Assembly (NCBI RefSeq): GCF_000764665.1
Contig: NZ_JRGM01000035.1
Location: 1 to 48,947, forward strand
DNA: 48,947 nt
Reading direction: 5' to 3'
DNA from: Aeromonas lacus
GTDB lineage: Bacteria > Pseudomonadota > Gammaproteobacteria > Enterobacterales > Aeromonadaceae
Part shown: piece by piece, positions 36,192 through 45,575 of the stretch
How positions within the stretch are numbered: position 1 is the stretch's first letter
Layout of the letters: the number at the start of each line of letters is the position of its first letter
Position numbers and translations under genes: made by a program
Notes under the pieces: model-generated
The model's input: the letters and a program-made list of their open reading frames with translations, nothing else
The model's database searches: none
What the model was told of the DNA's origin: nothing

Positions 36192-37868
36192 CTAATAGTT
36201 GCTGAACTTGCCATCGTCCACTTCCCGCTCCAGATCGTCGTCTTGGTGCAGGTGCTGGCTCAGCGTGCTCTTTTTCGGAATGACCGGTCTGGCACTGTAA
36301 CCGGCGGCATGAAACTGGGTGGGCTGACGGTTGTTGCCGCCGCGCAGGGTGAACTGCTGCATCAGCTCCTGCAACTGCAGAGCGGTGGAGCTCAGCTCTT
36401 CCGAGGTCGAACTCAGCTCTTCAGCCGAAGCGGCAGAGGCCTGCATGCCATCGCTGATCTGGGTCACCGCAATATTGATTTGGGAGACGCTGGCCCGCTG
36501 TTCACGGGATGCCGAAGCGATCTCCTGCACCAGAGTGGCAGTCTGATCGATCCCCGGCAGCATCTCCCGCAGCAGGGTGCCAGCCTGTTCGGCAACGCTG
36601 ACCGAACGGCCAGCCAGCTCGCCAATCTCCTTGGCGGCATTTTGCGAGCGCTCCGCCAGTTTACGTACCTCGGCCGCCACGGTGGCAAAGCCCTTACCGT
36701 GTTCACCAGCGCGGGCTGCTTCAATGGCGGCGTTGATGGCCAGCAGGTCGGTCTTGTTGGCGATGTCGTTGATGACGGTGATGCGCGAGGCGATCTCCTT
36801 CATGGCATGAACCATCTCGCCCACCGCCTTGCCGCTTTCGGTTGCACTGCTGGCAGCCTTGGTGGAGATGTTCTCGGTGACCTTGGCATTGTCGGCGTTC
36901 TGGCTGACGGTGGCGGCCATCTCCTCGACGGAGGCGCTGGTCTGCTCGACGCTGGAGGCCAGTTCGGAGGAGGTTTGCGACAGCGAGTTGGCGGTGGCGG
37001 CGACCTGTTCAGAGGCTGAGCCGATGGCTTCCGACATGGCACCCACCTCGTTGAGAATATCGGAGAGGCGATGGGCCATGCTCTTGATGGCAAAGAGCAA
37101 ACTGCTGCTGTCATCGCTGCGCAGCTTGACCGGAGTCGAGAGATCCCCGGCGGCGACACGGGAAACCACCTGTACGGTATAGGAGGGATCACCTCCCAGC
37201 TGGCGCAGGATGCTGCGGGTAACCAGCATGGCCAGAACCAGACAGATAACGAAGGCCGAGCTGGAGATGAGGATCAGCAGGTTCAGGTTGTCCTGATAGA
37301 TATCTTCGCTCTCTTTCAACGACTGGGTGGCGAGGCGGTCATTGATATTGACCAGCTCGGTCAGCAGATCATCTGACTTGTCGAAGGCCGGGCGGCCTTG
37401 CTCGGCCATGATCTGGGCGGCTTTCTGGTTGTTGACATTGTCTCCGGTGTCCGATTGCGCGGTGCGCATGATGATATCGGCATAGGACTTGTAGGTGACC
37501 CAGGATTGGTCGAAGCGCGCCAGCGCATCGATTTCAGGTTGGGTCAGATAGGTTTTGCGATAGGCATCGAGCAGTTTGTTAAGTTGGCTCTCATAACGCA
37601 GGATGTTGCCTGCATTGAGCTTTCTGCTCTCCTCCTTGGTCTCCAGCACGTAGCGATAGAGAGCCCGGTTCATGTAGATCGCCTGCATGTTGGCGTTGGC
37701 CAGATCCCGAATGGGCACCAGCTGGTTGGCGTGCATGTTTTTAACCAGCAGTGTCATCGTTTTGGTGGAGTAGTAGCTGGTGACGGTCAAGGTCACCAGC
37801 AGCACCATCAAAATGGAAAACGAGAGCACCAGTTTTGTTCTGACTTGCAAGTTGTGAAACCAGTCCAT
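36192..37868 (-). CDS. Methyl-accepting chemotaxis protein with C-terminal tether motif
   Basis: This 558-aa receptor has TM1 near residues 10-32 and a periplasmic four-helix-bundle sensor with [21 protein letters not shown]2 ([19 protein letters not shown]) and HAMP follow, then a cytoplasmic domain with the intact tip [20 protein letters not shown]. After the coiled coil, about 50 flexible residues end in KFSNY. This fits the aromatic-x-x-aromatic pattern of CheR/CheB tethering pentapeptides. It lies between cheA and cheW and is probably the core receptor of the array. Confidence 0.93.
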   Translation of the reverse strand: MDWFHNLQVRTKLVLSFSILMVLLVTLTVTSYYSTKTMTLLVKNMHANQLVPIRDLANANMQAIYMNRALYRYVLETKEESRKLNAGNILRYESQLNKLLDAYRKTYLTQPEIDALARFDQSWVTYKSYADIIMRTAQSDTGDNVNNQKAAQIMAEQGRPAFDKSDDLLTELVNINDRLATQSLKESEDIYQDNLNLLILISSSAFVICLVLAMLVTRSILRQLGGDPSYTVQVVSRVAAGDLSTPVKLRSDDSSSLLFAIKSMAHRLSDILNEVGAMSEAIGSASEQVAATANSLSQTSSELASSVEQTSASVEEMAATVSQNADNAKVTENISTKAASSATESGKAVGEMVHAMKEIASRITVINDIANKTDLLAINAAIEAARAGEHGKGFATVAAEVRKLAERSQNAAKEIGELAGRSVSVAEQAGTLLREMLPGIDQTATLVQEIASASREQRASVSQINIAVTQISDGMQASAASAEELSSTSEELSSTALQLQELMQQFTLRGGNNRQPTQFHAAGYSARPVIPKKSTLSQHLHQDDDLEREVDDGKFSNY

Positions 37869-37911
37869 GGTTTTGACTCCGTTAAAGCGGTTGATAACAG
37901 TATGTGGTCAA

Positions 37912-40086
37912 TCAGGTTCGGCTGCCGGAGAGGGTATCGGCATGCTGGTGGATCAAGTGCAACTCCCGTCGTCTGGCCAGCTCGATAAGCTGTGGTACAT
38001 CAAGAATGAGGGCCGGCTGGCCATTGCCCAAAATGGTTGAACCGCTGACATATCGCAGCGTCCTGAACAACTCTCCGAGTGGTTTGATCACCGCCTGCAC
38101 TTCGCCAATCAGGCGATCCACCACAATGCCGGCGCGGTTGTCGGCATAGTCGACGATGACGACAAACTCGGGCTCGTCGGCGGGGGGAAGGGCAAACAGC
38201 TCGCGCAGCACGATAAAAGGCACCCACTCGCCACGGATATTGATCTGGCGCGAGGGGGTATCGAGGGCATCCGGTGGTAGATCAATGCACTCGAGCATCA
38301 TGTCGAGGGGGATCACCAGAGAGGAGTGATCCACCTCGATGCGAAAACCGTCGATGATGGCGAGGGTTAGCGGGAGCCGCAGGCGGAAGGTCGTGCCGCG
38401 GCCAGGATGGCTCTCTATGGTGGTCTCGCCCCGTAGGGACTCCAGATTGCGTTTGACCACATCGAGCCCGACACCGCGACCCGAAAGATCGCTGACACCG
38501 CTGGCGGTTGAGAAGCCGGGTTGGAACAGGAACTGGAATATCTCCTGCTCGCTCAGGACTTTTCCCTCCTGAGCCATGCCCATCGTCTGGGCCTTGGCCA
38601 GGATCTTGTCGCGATCGATGCCGCGACCATCGTCGCTCACTTCAACCACCACGGCGCCAGCGTCGTGATAGGCGTTCAGGGTGACCACGCCGCCAGCCGA
38701 CTTGCCAGCCTCAAGGCGCTGCGCCTCATTCTCGATGCCGTGATCGACGGCGTTGCGCACCAGATGCATCAGGGGATCGGTCAGCTTCTCGACCATGGAT
38801 TTGTCGATATCGGTTTCGGCGTTGTTGATGTGCAGGCTGATGTTCTTGCCGGTCTGCTGGGAGAGCTCGTGCACCAGCCTCGGAAAGCGATTGAAGATCT
38901 CGTTGATGGGCACCATGCGCAGGGTAAGGGCATCGTCGCGGATCCCCTCGACCAGCGTATTGACCGCGGCCACCGACTCGACCAGCTCCGCATCTCCTCT
39001 CAATCTGGCCTGCAGGGTTGTCGCGGAGGTGGCGATCACCAGTTCTCCGACCCGGTTGATCAGCCTGTCCAGCTTGGCGGCCTCAATGCGAATATAGTGC
39101 CCTTCACTGCGCTGCGGGGCGGGCTTGGGCTGAGGTGTTACCGGCTGTTCCGGCTCTGGCTGTGCAGGTTGTGAAAATGATGGCGAAGTGTCGGCGGATG
39201 CGCTGTCTGGTTCGTTGGTTTGGCCGCGGCGATAGTCGCCCCGCTCAATGGCGGCCGCTTCTTCACGGCTCAGGACGTCGGCAGCCTCCCAGCGGGCAAG
39301 CTGGGCCGTCAGCGGTTCGTTGCGCCACTGGGCCAGCCGTTCACCTTGCGCCGCAAACTCGGCGAGATCCTGATGAGGCGTCAGCAGGCAGATGATGCTG
39401 GCATGAGCCACAAAATCGAAGGTACTGCGGATCCGCTCGGGGGATTCAGCACTGTGCAGGCCAATCTCATAGCCAAGGAAACATTCGGTCGGGTCGAGCA
39501 ATTGCAAAGGCGGCCATTCGTGCCAGACTGGTTCGATGAAGACGATCTCTCCCAGATTGCCGAGATAGCGGATAAAGGCCAGCAGGTCGAAGCCATCCTG
39601 ATAGAGCGCAGGATAAAAACGCACAGAGAGATGCCAGCGCTTGAGATCCTGTGAAGGGAGCACGCTTTGTGGCGGCACTACGACAGGTTGGGTTGGCAAA
39701 CTTTGATGGCCCTGCAGTTGGGAAAGCAGGGCCAGGATCTGCTGGGTCTCGGTCTGTGGCAGCTCGGGGTTGTGCTCGGCCCCTTGCAACAGATCGCGCA
39801 GCTGATCATTGCAGGCCAGCAGCAGGTTGATCAGATGCTCATCGAGCTGTAACTCGCCGCTGCGAAGCCGCGCCAGCATGTTCTCCATGGCGTGGGCGAA
39901 GCGCACCAGCATGGTGAGGCCCAGCATGCTTGCTGAACCCTTGATTGTATGGGCAGTGCGAAACATCAGATTGTAGGTTTCTGAATTGGCCGGGTAGCTT
40001 TCGCGATCAAGGAGCGCCTGCTCCAGATGATCACACTGTTCGTAGGCCTCCTCGAAAAAGAGGGCGCGCGCTTTATTGACGTCCAT
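37912..40086 (-). CDS. cheA: Chemotaxis histidine kinase CheA
   Basis: CheA phosphorylates CheY, CheB and probably the REC-EAL protein in response to receptors. The open frame reaches 40251, but the ATG at 40086 (MDVNKARALFF) has GGAGGGG upstream and gives 724 aa. It has a P1 phosphotransfer domain with H46 (TAHTIKGSAS). A central module with DLKRWHLSVRF and LGYEIGLHS takes the place of a classic P2. P3 dimerisation, a P4 ATPase (LVRNAVDHGIE, DDGRGID, GRGVGLDVVK) and P5 (CheW-like) follow. The gene overlaps the STAS gene by 14 bases. Confidence 0.95.
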   Translation of the reverse strand: MDVNKARALFFEEAYEQCDHLEQALLDRESYPANSETYNLMFRTAHTIKGSASMLGLTMLVRFAHAMENMLARLRSGELQLDEHLINLLLACNDQLRDLLQGAEHNPELPQTETQQILALLSQLQGHQSLPTQPVVVPPQSVLPSQDLKRWHLSVRFYPALYQDGFDLLAFIRYLGNLGEIVFIEPVWHEWPPLQLLDPTECFLGYEIGLHSAESPERIRSTFDFVAHASIICLLTPHQDLAEFAAQGERLAQWRNEPLTAQLARWEAADVLSREEAAAIERGDYRRGQTNEPDSASADTSPSFSQPAQPEPEQPVTPQPKPAPQRSEGHYIRIEAAKLDRLINRVGELVIATSATTLQARLRGDAELVESVAAVNTLVEGIRDDALTLRMVPINEIFNRFPRLVHELSQQTGKNISLHINNAETDIDKSMVEKLTDPLMHLVRNAVDHGIENEAQRLEAGKSAGGVVTLNAYHDAGAVVVEVSDDGRGIDRDKILAKAQTMGMAQEGKVLSEQEIFQFLFQPGFSTASGVSDLSGRGVGLDVVKRNLESLRGETTIESHPGRGTTFRLRLPLTLAIIDGFRIEVDHSSLVIPLDMMLECIDLPPDALDTPSRQINIRGEWVPFIVLRELFALPPADEPEFVVIVDYADNRAGIVVDRLIGEVQAVIKPLGELFRTLRYVSGSTILGNGQPALILDVPQLIELARRRELHLIHQHADTLSGSRT

Positions 40087-40393
40087 CGGGCCCCTCCGCT
40101 CTGGTGAGGGAAGAAAGCAACCCGAGCTGACCCAGCGCCAGTTCGGCTTCACTGCCATCTCCCGTCTTGATCCGCAGCCGCTTGCCCTGGGTATTGGCCT
40201 CTTGCTGGAGGAGGGCGATAAGCTGCGCGCCGCAGCTATCGAGCGCTTCAAGCTGGCTCAAATCCAGCAGGGCAACAGGAAAGTTGAGCAGACTGAAGAG
40301 ATCGTCTTGCAACTCTGCCACCGTCATGATGGTGAACTCCCCAGTGAGAATGGCTGCGGGAGGTGCGTGCATAATATCCAGTTCAAAACTCAT
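40073..40393 (-). CDS. STAS-domain protein in the che operon
   Basis: The ATG at 40393 gives 106 aa, all forming one STAS domain like anti-sigma-factor antagonists (SpoIIAA type). The conserved segment LLDLSQLEALDSCGAQL carries D52-S53-C54-G55, where S53 is the usual phosphorylation site. No anti-sigma kinase or phosphatase gene is nearby. It lies 16 bases after cheY and overlaps cheA by 14 bases, so it is made together with the kinase. STAS genes occur in some alternative chemosensory operons of marine and aquatic gammaproteobacteria; the role there is unclear to me. Confidence 0.88.
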   Translation of the reverse strand: MSFELDIMHAPPAAILTGEFTIMTVAELQDDLFSLLNFPVALLDLSQLEALDSCGAQLIALLQQEANTQGKRLRIKTGDGSEAELALGQLGLLSSLTRAEGPDGRQ

Positions 40394-40409
40394 ACCTTGT
40401 GCTCCCGTA

Positions 40410-40778
40410 TCATGGTTGCACCACCTTGTAGACATCATCGATAAGCTTCAGCGGCTCGAATGGCTTGGTCAGCCAGACACGGGCGCCGGCATCGAACCCC
40501 TCCTGGCGGATCTCGGGCGAGTTTTCCGTCGTCAGCATGATGAATGGGATATAGCGGGTGGTTGCCTGCGCCTTGAGATGGCGCAGCAGCGTCATTCCGT
40601 CCATGCCGGGCATGTTGAGATCGGAAATGATGAGATGTACCCGCTGGCCATCGAGACGGGAGAGGGCCGCGTTGCCATCATCCGCTTCGATCACGCTAAA
40701 ACCGGCGCTTTGCAGCGTCATGGTAATCGTGGCTCTGATGCTGGCGGAGTCTTCCACAACAAGGATGGTTTTGGTCAT
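40410..40778 (-). CDS. cheY: CheY-type response regulator
   Basis: This 122-aa single receiver domain has acidic residues E9 and D10, phosphorylation site D53 (IISDLNMPGMDG), T83/T84 and K105 (LTKPF). It is the first gene of the nine-gene operon. Whether it binds the flagellar switch or acts as a phosphate sink cannot be told from the sequence; no cheZ is present. The ribosome site before the ATG is weak, while a strong AGGAGG lies further up in front of a six-codon open frame. Confidence 0.93.
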   Translation of the reverse strand: MTKTILVVEDSASIRATITMTLQSAGFSVIEADDGNAALSRLDGQRVHLIISDLNMPGMDGMTLLRHLKAQATTRYIPFIMLTTENSPEIRQEGFDAGARVWLTKPFEPLKLIDDVYKVVQP

Positions 40779-40800
40779 AAAGGTGACTCGTTCACAGGCG

Positions 40801-40821
40801 TTATAGATATCCGGGTGACAT
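40801..40821 (-). other. Six-codon open frame upstream of cheY
   Basis: AGGAGG at 40836-40831 is followed nine bases later by ATG and the codons for MSPGYL, then TAA, 22 bases before the cheY ATG. It may be a leader peptide or chance. Confidence 0.25.
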
Positions 40822-41024
40822 GGGTCGAGACCTCCTAATTGTTGTCCAATAAGTTGATGTGTGTGGATTTTTTAAAACTGGATCGGCGTGTGCAGGACAA
40901 AAATCGGGGAAGGGGAGGACTCGCGCTTTTTAAGGTACTACGGAAAGGGTTCAATAGGCGCTTATTACGCCGTGTCTCCTGCCATTATCAGCCACTTTTA
41001 CATGCTCAGAGTGACCTGATGAGG

Positions 41025-41030
41025 TATAAT
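41025..41030 (+). promoter_or_regulatory. Putative -10 box of rlmKL
   Basis: A perfect TATAAT lies 34 bases before the ATG at 41065. The best -35-like match, TTTACA at 40997, is 22 bases away, longer than usual, so the promoter is only partly supported. Confidence 0.4.
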
Positions 41031-41064
41031 GCGGGACTATTTTTATGGGTTCCCCGTGAGCGTG

Positions 41065-43200
41065 ATGAAAGAATTTTTTGCAACCTGCCCCAAGGGGCTG
41101 GAAAACCTGTTGGCCGACGAGCTGACCAATCTGGGTGCAGAGCAGGTCCGTGAGACCGTGGCCGGCGTCCACTTCAAAGGCGAACTGGCGGTGGGCTACA
41201 AGGCCTGTCTCTGGAGCCGTCTGGCTTCCCGTATCGTACTGGTGCTCTCCGAATTCCAGATGAACGACGATCTGGATCTTTATCTGGGCGCGCATACCAT
41301 CCCCTGGGAAGAGCATTTCTCCGGCGCCGCCACCATTGCGGTGGACTTTACCGGTACCAACGCTTCCATTCGCAATACCCAATATGGCGCCCTGAAGATC
41401 AAGGATGCCATCGTCGATCGCTTTACCAAGCGCGGTCATGTGCGCCCGGACGTTGACAAAAAATCGCCGGATATTCGGATCATGGCGCATCTGGGCAAAG
41501 GCAAGGCCAATATCACGCTGGACTTGTCAGGCCCGGCGCTGCATCAGCGTTTCTATCGTCAGGGCACAGGTGAAGCTCCGCTCAAAGAGAACCTGGCGGT
41601 CGCCATGATTGCCCGTAGCGGTTGGGCCGGCGAGCCCATGATGGACCCGATGTGCGGTTCCGGTACGCTGTTGATTGAAGCGGCCTTTATCGCTGCCGAT
41701 ATGGCGCCGGCGCTGCGCCGTGAGCGCTTCGGTTTTGATCGCTGGCTGCAGCACGATAGCGAGCTGTGGCAGAGCCTGATGATGGAAGCGCAAGTGCGCG
41801 CCAAACGCGGCATGCAGCGCTGCGAGGTGAAACTGTTTGGTTGTGATGCCGACTCCCGCGTGCTGCTCAAAGCCCGTGACAACGCCAAAGCCGCCGGTGT
41901 CGCCCATCTCATCACCTTCAAGCAGGCTGATGTGACCCAGCTGGAAAATCCGCTGCCGGCTGTGGAAGGCGAGGTTCGTCAGGTCGGTATGCTGATCTCC
42001 AACCCGCCTTACGGCGAGCGTCTTGGTGAATTCCCGGCCCTGCTGGAAGTGCATCAGGCTCTCGGCGATGCCCTGCGTCGCAGCTTCCAGGGGTGGAGAG
42101 TCTCCATTCTGTCCGCATCTCCTGAACTGCTCAGCTGTCTGCGCCTGCGCGCCGACAAGCAATATCGCCTGTTCAACGGCGCCCTCGAGTGTCAGCTGCG
42201 TAACTACCAGATCGCCCTTGACTCTGTGGCCTCGCAAAAAGAGGTGGCGCAGGACTTTGCCAACCGTCTGCGCAAGAATTTGAAAGCGCTGGAGAAGTGG
42301 GCGAAGAAAGAGAATCTCGACTGCTACCGTCTCTATGATGCCGACTTGCCGGAATACAACGCCGCCATCGACCGCTATCAGGACTATCTGGTGGTGCAGG
42401 AGTATGCCGCGCCCAAGGACATCCCCGCCCAGAAGACCCGTCAGCGTCTGCTCGACATGGTGCAGGCCGCCATCAAGGTGACCGGCATGGACGGCGAGAA
42501 GGTGATCCTGAAGGTGCGTGAGCGTCAGGAAGGCAAACAGCAGTATCAGAAGCTCTCCGAAGAGCAGCACCGGATGGAAGTGCAGGAGTACGGTGCCCGT
42601 CTGTGGGTCAACCTCTACGACTATCTGGATACCGGCCTGTTCCTCGACCACCGTCAGACCCGCCGCATGCTGGGTCAGATGGCCAAGGGCAAGCGCTTCC
42701 TGAACCTGTTCGCCTATACCGGCAGTGCCACCGTGCACGCGGGTCTTGGCGGTGCCAGCGAAACTACCACGGTGGATATGTCGCGCACCTACCTCAACTG
42801 GGCACAGGACAACATGCGCCTCAACTCGCTGGTGGGCCGGGAGCACAAGTTTGTGCAGGCCGACTGCCTGAAGTGGCTCTCCGAGGCCGATGAACAGTAC
42901 GACCTCATCTTTATCGATCCGCCCACCTTCTCCAACTCCAAGCGGATGGACGAGAGCTTCGACGTGCAGCGCGATCACCTGCTGTTGATGCAGCACCTCA
43001 AGCGCCTGCTGGCTGCGGGTGGCACCCTGGTCTTCTCCAACAACAAGCGCCACTTCAAGATGGATCTGGCCGGTCTCGAGGCCATCGGTCTCAAGGCACA
43101 GAACATCACCGGCAAGACCCGGCCCAAGGATTTCGAACGCAACCAGCACATCCACAACTGCTGGATCATCACCCATGCCGATAGCGGGGCTGAGGCCTGA
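41065..43200 (+). CDS. rlmL: Bifunctional 23S rRNA methyltransferase RlmKL (G2445 and G2069)
   Basis: This fused enzyme makes m2G2445 (RlmL half) and m7G2069 (RlmK half) in 23S rRNA. The ATG at 41065 ([16 protein letters not shown]) gives 711 aa. The N-terminal half has a THUMP domain and a methyltransferase with [13 protein letters not shown] and the catalytic SNPPYGER. The C-terminal half has [17 protein letters not shown] and [13 protein letters not shown]. It closely follows the E. coli protein along its length. The stop TGA shares its last base with the next start codon. Confidence 0.96.
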   Translation: MKEFFATCPKGLENLLADELTNLGAEQVRETVAGVHFKGELAVGYKACLWSRLASRIVLVLSEFQMNDDLDLYLGAHTIPWEEHFSGAATIAVDFTGTNASIRNTQYGALKIKDAIVDRFTKRGHVRPDVDKKSPDIRIMAHLGKGKANITLDLSGPALHQRFYRQGTGEAPLKENLAVAMIARSGWAGEPMMDPMCGSGTLLIEAAFIAADMAPALRRERFGFDRWLQHDSELWQSLMMEAQVRAKRGMQRCEVKLFGCDADSRVLLKARDNAKAAGVAHLITFKQADVTQLENPLPAVEGEVRQVGMLISNPPYGERLGEFPALLEVHQALGDALRRSFQGWRVSILSASPELLSCLRLRADKQYRLFNGALECQLRNYQIALDSVASQKEVAQDFANRLRKNLKALEKWAKKENLDCYRLYDADLPEYNAAIDRYQDYLVVQEYAAPKDIPAQKTRQRLLDMVQAAIKVTGMDGEKVILKVRERQEGKQQYQKLSEEQHRMEVQEYGARLWVNLYDYLDTGLFLDHRQTRRMLGQMAKGKRFLNLFAYTGSATVHAGLGGASETTTVDMSRTYLNWAQDNMRLNSLVGREHKFVQADCLKWLSEADEQYDLIFIDPPTFSNSKRMDESFDVQRDHLLLMQHLKRLLAAGGTLVFSNNKRHFKMDLAGLEAIGLKAQNITGKTRPKDFERNQHIHNCWIITHADSGAEA

Positions 43201-43430
43201 TGCTGACCCTGTTTCACACCGACGGTTGCCACCTGTGCGAGCAGGCTTGGGGGCTGGTGGAGCTGGCGGGGGCAGGCGATGTGACCCGCCGCTGCGACAT
43301 CATGGACGATGCCGGCTGGCTTGAGGCCTATCGGGTGCGTATTCCGGTGCTGCGGGACGAGGCTGGCCGCGAGCTGGGCTGGCCCTTCACGCTGGTGGAG
43401 CTCAAGGGCTGGCTCGCTCGTCAGGGTTGA
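43200..43430 (+). CDS. Glutaredoxin-like (DUF836) small protein
   Basis: This 76-aa thioredoxin-fold protein has C10-H-L-C13 in LFHTDGCHLCEQA. The cis-proline region is YRVRIPVLRD, as in the DUF836/YruB-like glutaredoxin group. It overlaps the rlmKL stop by one base, so it is translationally coupled to it. Its substrate is unknown. Such genes accompany rlmKL in Vibrio and Aeromonas-type genomes as far as I recall, but not in E. coli. Confidence 0.85.
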   Translation: MLTLFHTDGCHLCEQAWGLVELAGAGDVTRRCDIMDDAGWLEAYRVRIPVLRDEAGRELGWPFTLVELKGWLARQG

Positions 43431-43448
43431 TTTGTGATTTGACGATGA

Positions 43449-43482
43449 AACGGGGGCAGACCCAGTCTGTTGCCCGTTTTTT
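43449..43482 (+). terminator. Terminator after the glutaredoxin-like gene
   Basis: An imperfect stem (AACGGG with CCCGTT, and CAGAC with GTCTG, with an internal bulge) is followed by T6. It lies 18 bases after the stop and 22 bases before uup. Confidence 0.7.
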
Positions 43483-43503
43483 CATATGAGATAAGGAACG
43501 AAC

Positions 43504-45414
43504 ATGGCTCTTTTAACATTGCACGGCGCGTGTCTGTCGTTCAGTGATTTTCCGTTGCTCGACAAGGCCGAGCTGACCATCGAGCGAGGCGAGCGCCTCT
43601 GTCTGGTGGGCCGAAACGGGGCGGGCAAATCCACCCTGATGAAGGTAATTGCCGGCGAATTGCCGCTCGATGATGGCCGTCTGGTGTTGCAGCAGGATCT
43701 GAAAGTGACTCGTCTTGAGCAGGATCCGCCCACCTCGAGCGAGCTCACCGTGTTTGATTACGCCGCCGAAGGGCTGGCCGGCGTCGGTGAGCTGCTCAAG
43801 CAGTATCACCACGTCTCCATGGCGCTGGCGAGTGACCCGTCCGATGCCAACATTCGCAAGATGAGCCAGCTGCAGGAGCAGCTTGATTATCAGAATGGCT
43901 GGCAGTACGAGACCCGTATCAATCAGGTGCTGACCCTGCTTGGTCTTGATCCTGACGTGACCCTCGACAGTCTCTCCGGTGGCTGGCTGCGCAAGGTGGC
44001 ACTGGCCCGTGCATTGGCCTGTGATCCCGATCTGCTGCTGCTGGACGAGCCGACCAACCACTTGGATATCGAGGCCATCAACTGGCTGGAAGAGTTCCTC
44101 AAGGATTTCCGTGGTGCCATCGTATTCATCTCCCACGACCGTGAGTTCATCCACAAGCTGGCAACCCGGATCATCGATCTGGATCGCGGCGTCATCACCT
44201 CCTGGCCTGGCAACTATGACGAGTACCAGCAGGGCAAAGAGGAGTGGTTGCGGGTCGAAGAGCTGAAAAATGCCGAGTTCGATCGCAAACTGGCTCAGGA
44301 GGAGGTGTGGGTACGTCAAGGGATCAAGGCCCGCCGTACCCGTAACGAGGGGCGAGTGCGCGCCCTCAAGGCGATGCGGATGGAACGAACCCAGCGTCGT
44401 GAACTGCAGGGTAAAGCCAAACTGCAACTCGATGAAGCGAGCCGCTCCGGCAAGCTGGTATTCGAAGCAGAAGGGCTGGGGCTCGACTTTGGTGATCGTA
44501 CCCTGTTCGAGGGGCTGGATCTGCAGGTGTTGCGTGGCGACAAGATTGCGCTGGTCGGCCCCAACGGTTGCGGCAAGTCGACGCTGATCAAGCTGCTGCT
44601 GGGTCAGCTAGATGCCACTCGTGGTTCGGTGCGTCAGGGCACCAATCTGGAAGTGGCCTACTTCGATCAGTACCGCGAACAGCTCGATCCCGAGCAGACG
44701 GTGGTGGACAACGTCGGGGAGGGCAAGCAGGAGGTAATGGTGCGCGGTCGCTCCCGCCACATCCTCGGCTACCTGCAGGACTTCCTGTTCGAACCCAAGC
44801 GGGCCCGCACTCCGGTCAAGGCGCTCTCTGGCGGTGAGAAAAACCGTCTGCTGCTGGCCAAGCTGTTCCTCAAGCCAAGCAACCTGCTGATCCTCGATGA
44901 ACCGACCAACGACCTCGACGTCGAGACTCTGGAGCTGCTGGAAGAGCTGCTCGCGGACTATCCGGGCACTCTGCTGCTGGTGAGCCACGATCGTCGCTTC
45001 ATCGACAATACGGTAACCGGTTGCTGGCTGTTTGAAGGGGATGGCCGCATCAGTGACTACGTGGGCGGCTATGCCGACATGATGGCGACCCGCGAGCAGC
45101 AGCGTGCTCAGCAACAGGCAAAGAGCACGCCGGCGAAGGTTCCCGAGCCGGTAGCCACAGTGAGCGAAGCACCGAAGAAAGGCAAAAAACTCTCCTACAA
45201 GCTGCAGCTTGAACTGGATGGTCTGCCGGCGCGTCTTGAGCAGCTGGAGGCCGAACTTGACGCGCTGCAAGGGGAGATCAACCAGCCCGGTTTCTTCGCC
45301 CTGCCAAGCGAGCAGACCCAGCCCAAACTGGCCGCATTGAGTGCCGCCGAGACGGCACTGGAGGAGGCATTTGCTCGTTGGGAAGAGCTGGAAGGACTCA
45401 AAAATCAGGAATAA
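43504..45414 (+). CDS. uup: ABC-F ATPase Uup
   Basis: This soluble ABC-F protein has two ATPase domains and no membrane part. Such proteins act on ribosomes, and Uup also affects transposon excision and replication-linked DNA structures in E. coli. It is 636 aa. Domain 1 has Walker A GRNGAGKST (36-44), signature LSGGWLRK and Walker B LLLLDEPTNHLD. Domain 2 has GPNGCGKST, LSGGEKNR and LLILDEPTNDLD. The C-terminal segment (after about 545) is a charged coiled coil that binds DNA in E. coli Uup. rmf and fabA follow in the enterobacterial order. Confidence 0.95.
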   Translation: MALLTLHGACLSFSDFPLLDKAELTIERGERLCLVGRNGAGKSTLMKVIAGELPLDDGRLVLQQDLKVTRLEQDPPTSSELTVFDYAAEGLAGVGELLKQYHHVSMALASDPSDANIRKMSQLQEQLDYQNGWQYETRINQVLTLLGLDPDVTLDSLSGGWLRKVALARALACDPDLLLLDEPTNHLDIEAINWLEEFLKDFRGAIVFISHDREFIHKLATRIIDLDRGVITSWPGNYDEYQQGKEEWLRVEELKNAEFDRKLAQEEVWVRQGIKARRTRNEGRVRALKAMRMERTQRRELQGKAKLQLDEASRSGKLVFEAEGLGLDFGDRTLFEGLDLQVLRGDKIALVGPNGCGKSTLIKLLLGQLDATRGSVRQGTNLEVAYFDQYREQLDPEQTVVDNVGEGKQEVMVRGRSRHILGYLQDFLFEPKRARTPVKALSGGEKNRLLLAKLFLKPSNLLILDEPTNDLDVETLELLEELLADYPGTLLLVSHDRRFIDNTVTGCWLFEGDGRISDYVGGYADMMATREQQRAQQQAKSTPAKVPEPVATVSEAPKKGKKLSYKLQLELDGLPARLEQLEAELDALQGEINQPGFFALPSEQTQPKLAALSAAETALEEAFARWEELEGLKNQE

Positions 45415-45518
45415 GTTTCCTGTAATTTAAATTTAATTGAGTTCAGTGCCTTATGTCACAGAGGGGGGTTAGCATGGAAATTTTTGTTTGACCCTCCCTC
45501 CCTGCTGGGGTAAAGATG

Positions 45519-45551
45519 AAAGCGACCGATGAAGAATTGGTCGCTTTTTTT
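45519..45551 (+). terminator. Terminator of uup, directly before rmf
   Basis: AAAGCGACC pairs with GGTCGCTTT across an 11-base loop and is followed by T7. It ends 24 bases before the rmf start, so the rmf promoter must overlap it or read through it. Confidence 0.85.
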
Positions 45552-45575
45552 GTTCCACGAAGAGGGTCGTAGATG

